Of a stretch of 13,748 bases of DNA, positions 13,434-13,748 are shown piece after piece. A program made the position numbers and the translations under genes. Below the pieces are notes generated by a model. It was not told the DNA's origin. It worked only from the letters and a program-made list of their open reading frames with translations, and did no database searches. The DNA is from Firmicutes bacterium UBA4996 (GTDB taxonomy: Bacteria; Bacillota; Limnochordia; Darwinibacteriales; Darwinibacteriaceae): assembly GCA_002396805.1 (NCBI GenBank), contig DGYW01000059.1, positions 37,552-51,299 on the forward strand, read 5' to 3'. The first letter of the stretch is position 1; the number at the start of each line of letters is the position of its first letter.

Positions 13434-13655
13434 TTAAAACCAAATGCTTAGGACGACAGAAAGGATCATAAATCCTACCGCCAAATAAGTAGTGGCGAGT
13501 TCCAAAATTTCTTCATGACCCTTGTGGCGGTTGAAGAACATGCTACCTCCTCCACCGATGGCGCCTAAACCTTCGCCCTTGCTCTCCTGTAGCAATACTA
13601 CCCCAATAAGAGCAATGCATACGATAAACTGGATGATCATTAAAAAGGTTCCCAT
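13434..13655 (-). CDS. secG: Preprotein translocase subunit SecG
   Basis: 73 aa, typical. The small membrane subunit of the SecYEG channel that helps SecA-driven export. Two membrane helices (about 4-22 and 53-72) flank the cytoplasmic loop with the family motif LLQESKGEGLGAIGGGGSMFF. The loop then reads NRHKGHEEILELATT. The ATG at 13655 has a GGGGGGTG site ten bases upstream, a somewhat long spacing; an internal ATG (codon 6) would lose part of the first helix, so the longer form is preferred. It converges with ssrA and has its own promoter and terminator. In B. subtilis secG is near smpB/ssrA too, but there on the same strand. Confidence 0.95.
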   Translation of the reverse strand: MGTFLMIIQFIVCIALIGVVLLQESKGEGLGAIGGGGSMFFNRHKGHEEILELATTYLAVGFMILSVVLSIWF

Positions 13656-13714
13656 AATTAAATGACACCCCCCTGTCGATTAAGCTTAGCCAATCTAGTT
13701 AAGTCTACTCCGTT

Positions 13715-13743
13715 ATTTTACCATAGTGTGAGTTGGCAAGCAA
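13715..13743 (-). promoter_or_regulatory. Sigma-A promoter of secG
   Basis: On the minus strand TTGCTT (13743-13738), 17-nt spacer, TAAAAT (13720-13715) preceded by TGG (extended -10). The start point would be near 13708, giving a leader of about 50 nt. Confidence 0.7.
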
Positions 13744-13748
13744 GCGTT

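Overview
The window looks like chromosomal DNA of a Bacillota (Clostridia-like) bacterium of moderate GC. Evidence: a GerM-MurI...Rph-RdgB gene order that recalls racE-gerM-rph-ysnA of Bacillus subtilis, an AMIN/Amidase_3 cell-wall hydrolase, purine-rich GGAGG ribosome sites before nearly every gene, a one-piece tmRNA next to smpB, and a ROK-controlled sugar ABC transporter. GerM suggests sporulation capacity, but this is indirect. Two exported proteins that are usually lipoproteins in one-membrane Gram-positives (the sugar-binding protein and GerM) have no lipobox cysteine here, so the envelope type is open.

Layout. (1) 1-2529, minus: a sugar-uptake operon, ROK repressor -> RbsC-like permease -> RbsB-like binding protein (cut by the window edge). 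No ABC ATPase is in view. A xyl-type inverted repeat sits upstream at 2555-2583. (2) 2700-4575, plus, diverging from (1): ECF sigma factor -> single-pass membrane protein (putative anti-sigma) -> secreted SIMPL-domain protein. This is a compact envelope-stress-like module ending at a hairpin that can serve both strands. (3) 4632-4970, minus: tRNA-Pro, tRNA-Gly, tRNA-Arg and tRNA-His, all with encoded CCA. Their strong promoter lies in the last codons of rdgB. (4) 5005-11516, minus: a closely packed seven-gene run, AMIN amidase -> GerM -> murI -> murD -> fumarase beta subunit -> rph -> rdgB. It mixes peptidoglycan synthesis and remodelling with RNA 3'-end processing and nucleotide-pool cleaning; gaps are -4 to 24 nt. 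rph makes tRNA 3' ends, and the tRNA genes follow directly. (5) 11606-12937, plus: an unrecognised membrane-anchored protein and smpB. (6) 12986-13334: ssrA (tmRNA), whose tag reads ANNNYALAA. It has its own extended -10 promoter and terminator. (7) 13434-13655, minus: secG, convergent with ssrA, with its own promoter and terminator.

How the parts connect: regions 5-7 hold ribosome rescue (SmpB-tmRNA) and protein export (SecG). Region 4 supplies D-glutamate (MurI) and its ligation to UDP-MurNAc-L-Ala (MurD), next to wall-remodelling and germination/spore-type genes. The parts least explained by known annotation are the sigma/anti-sigma/SIMPL module, the orphan fumarase beta subunit inside the murein operon, the 11606-12424 protein, and an odd base in the T-loop of the tmRNA. 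No mobile element, CRISPR array or phage gene was seen.
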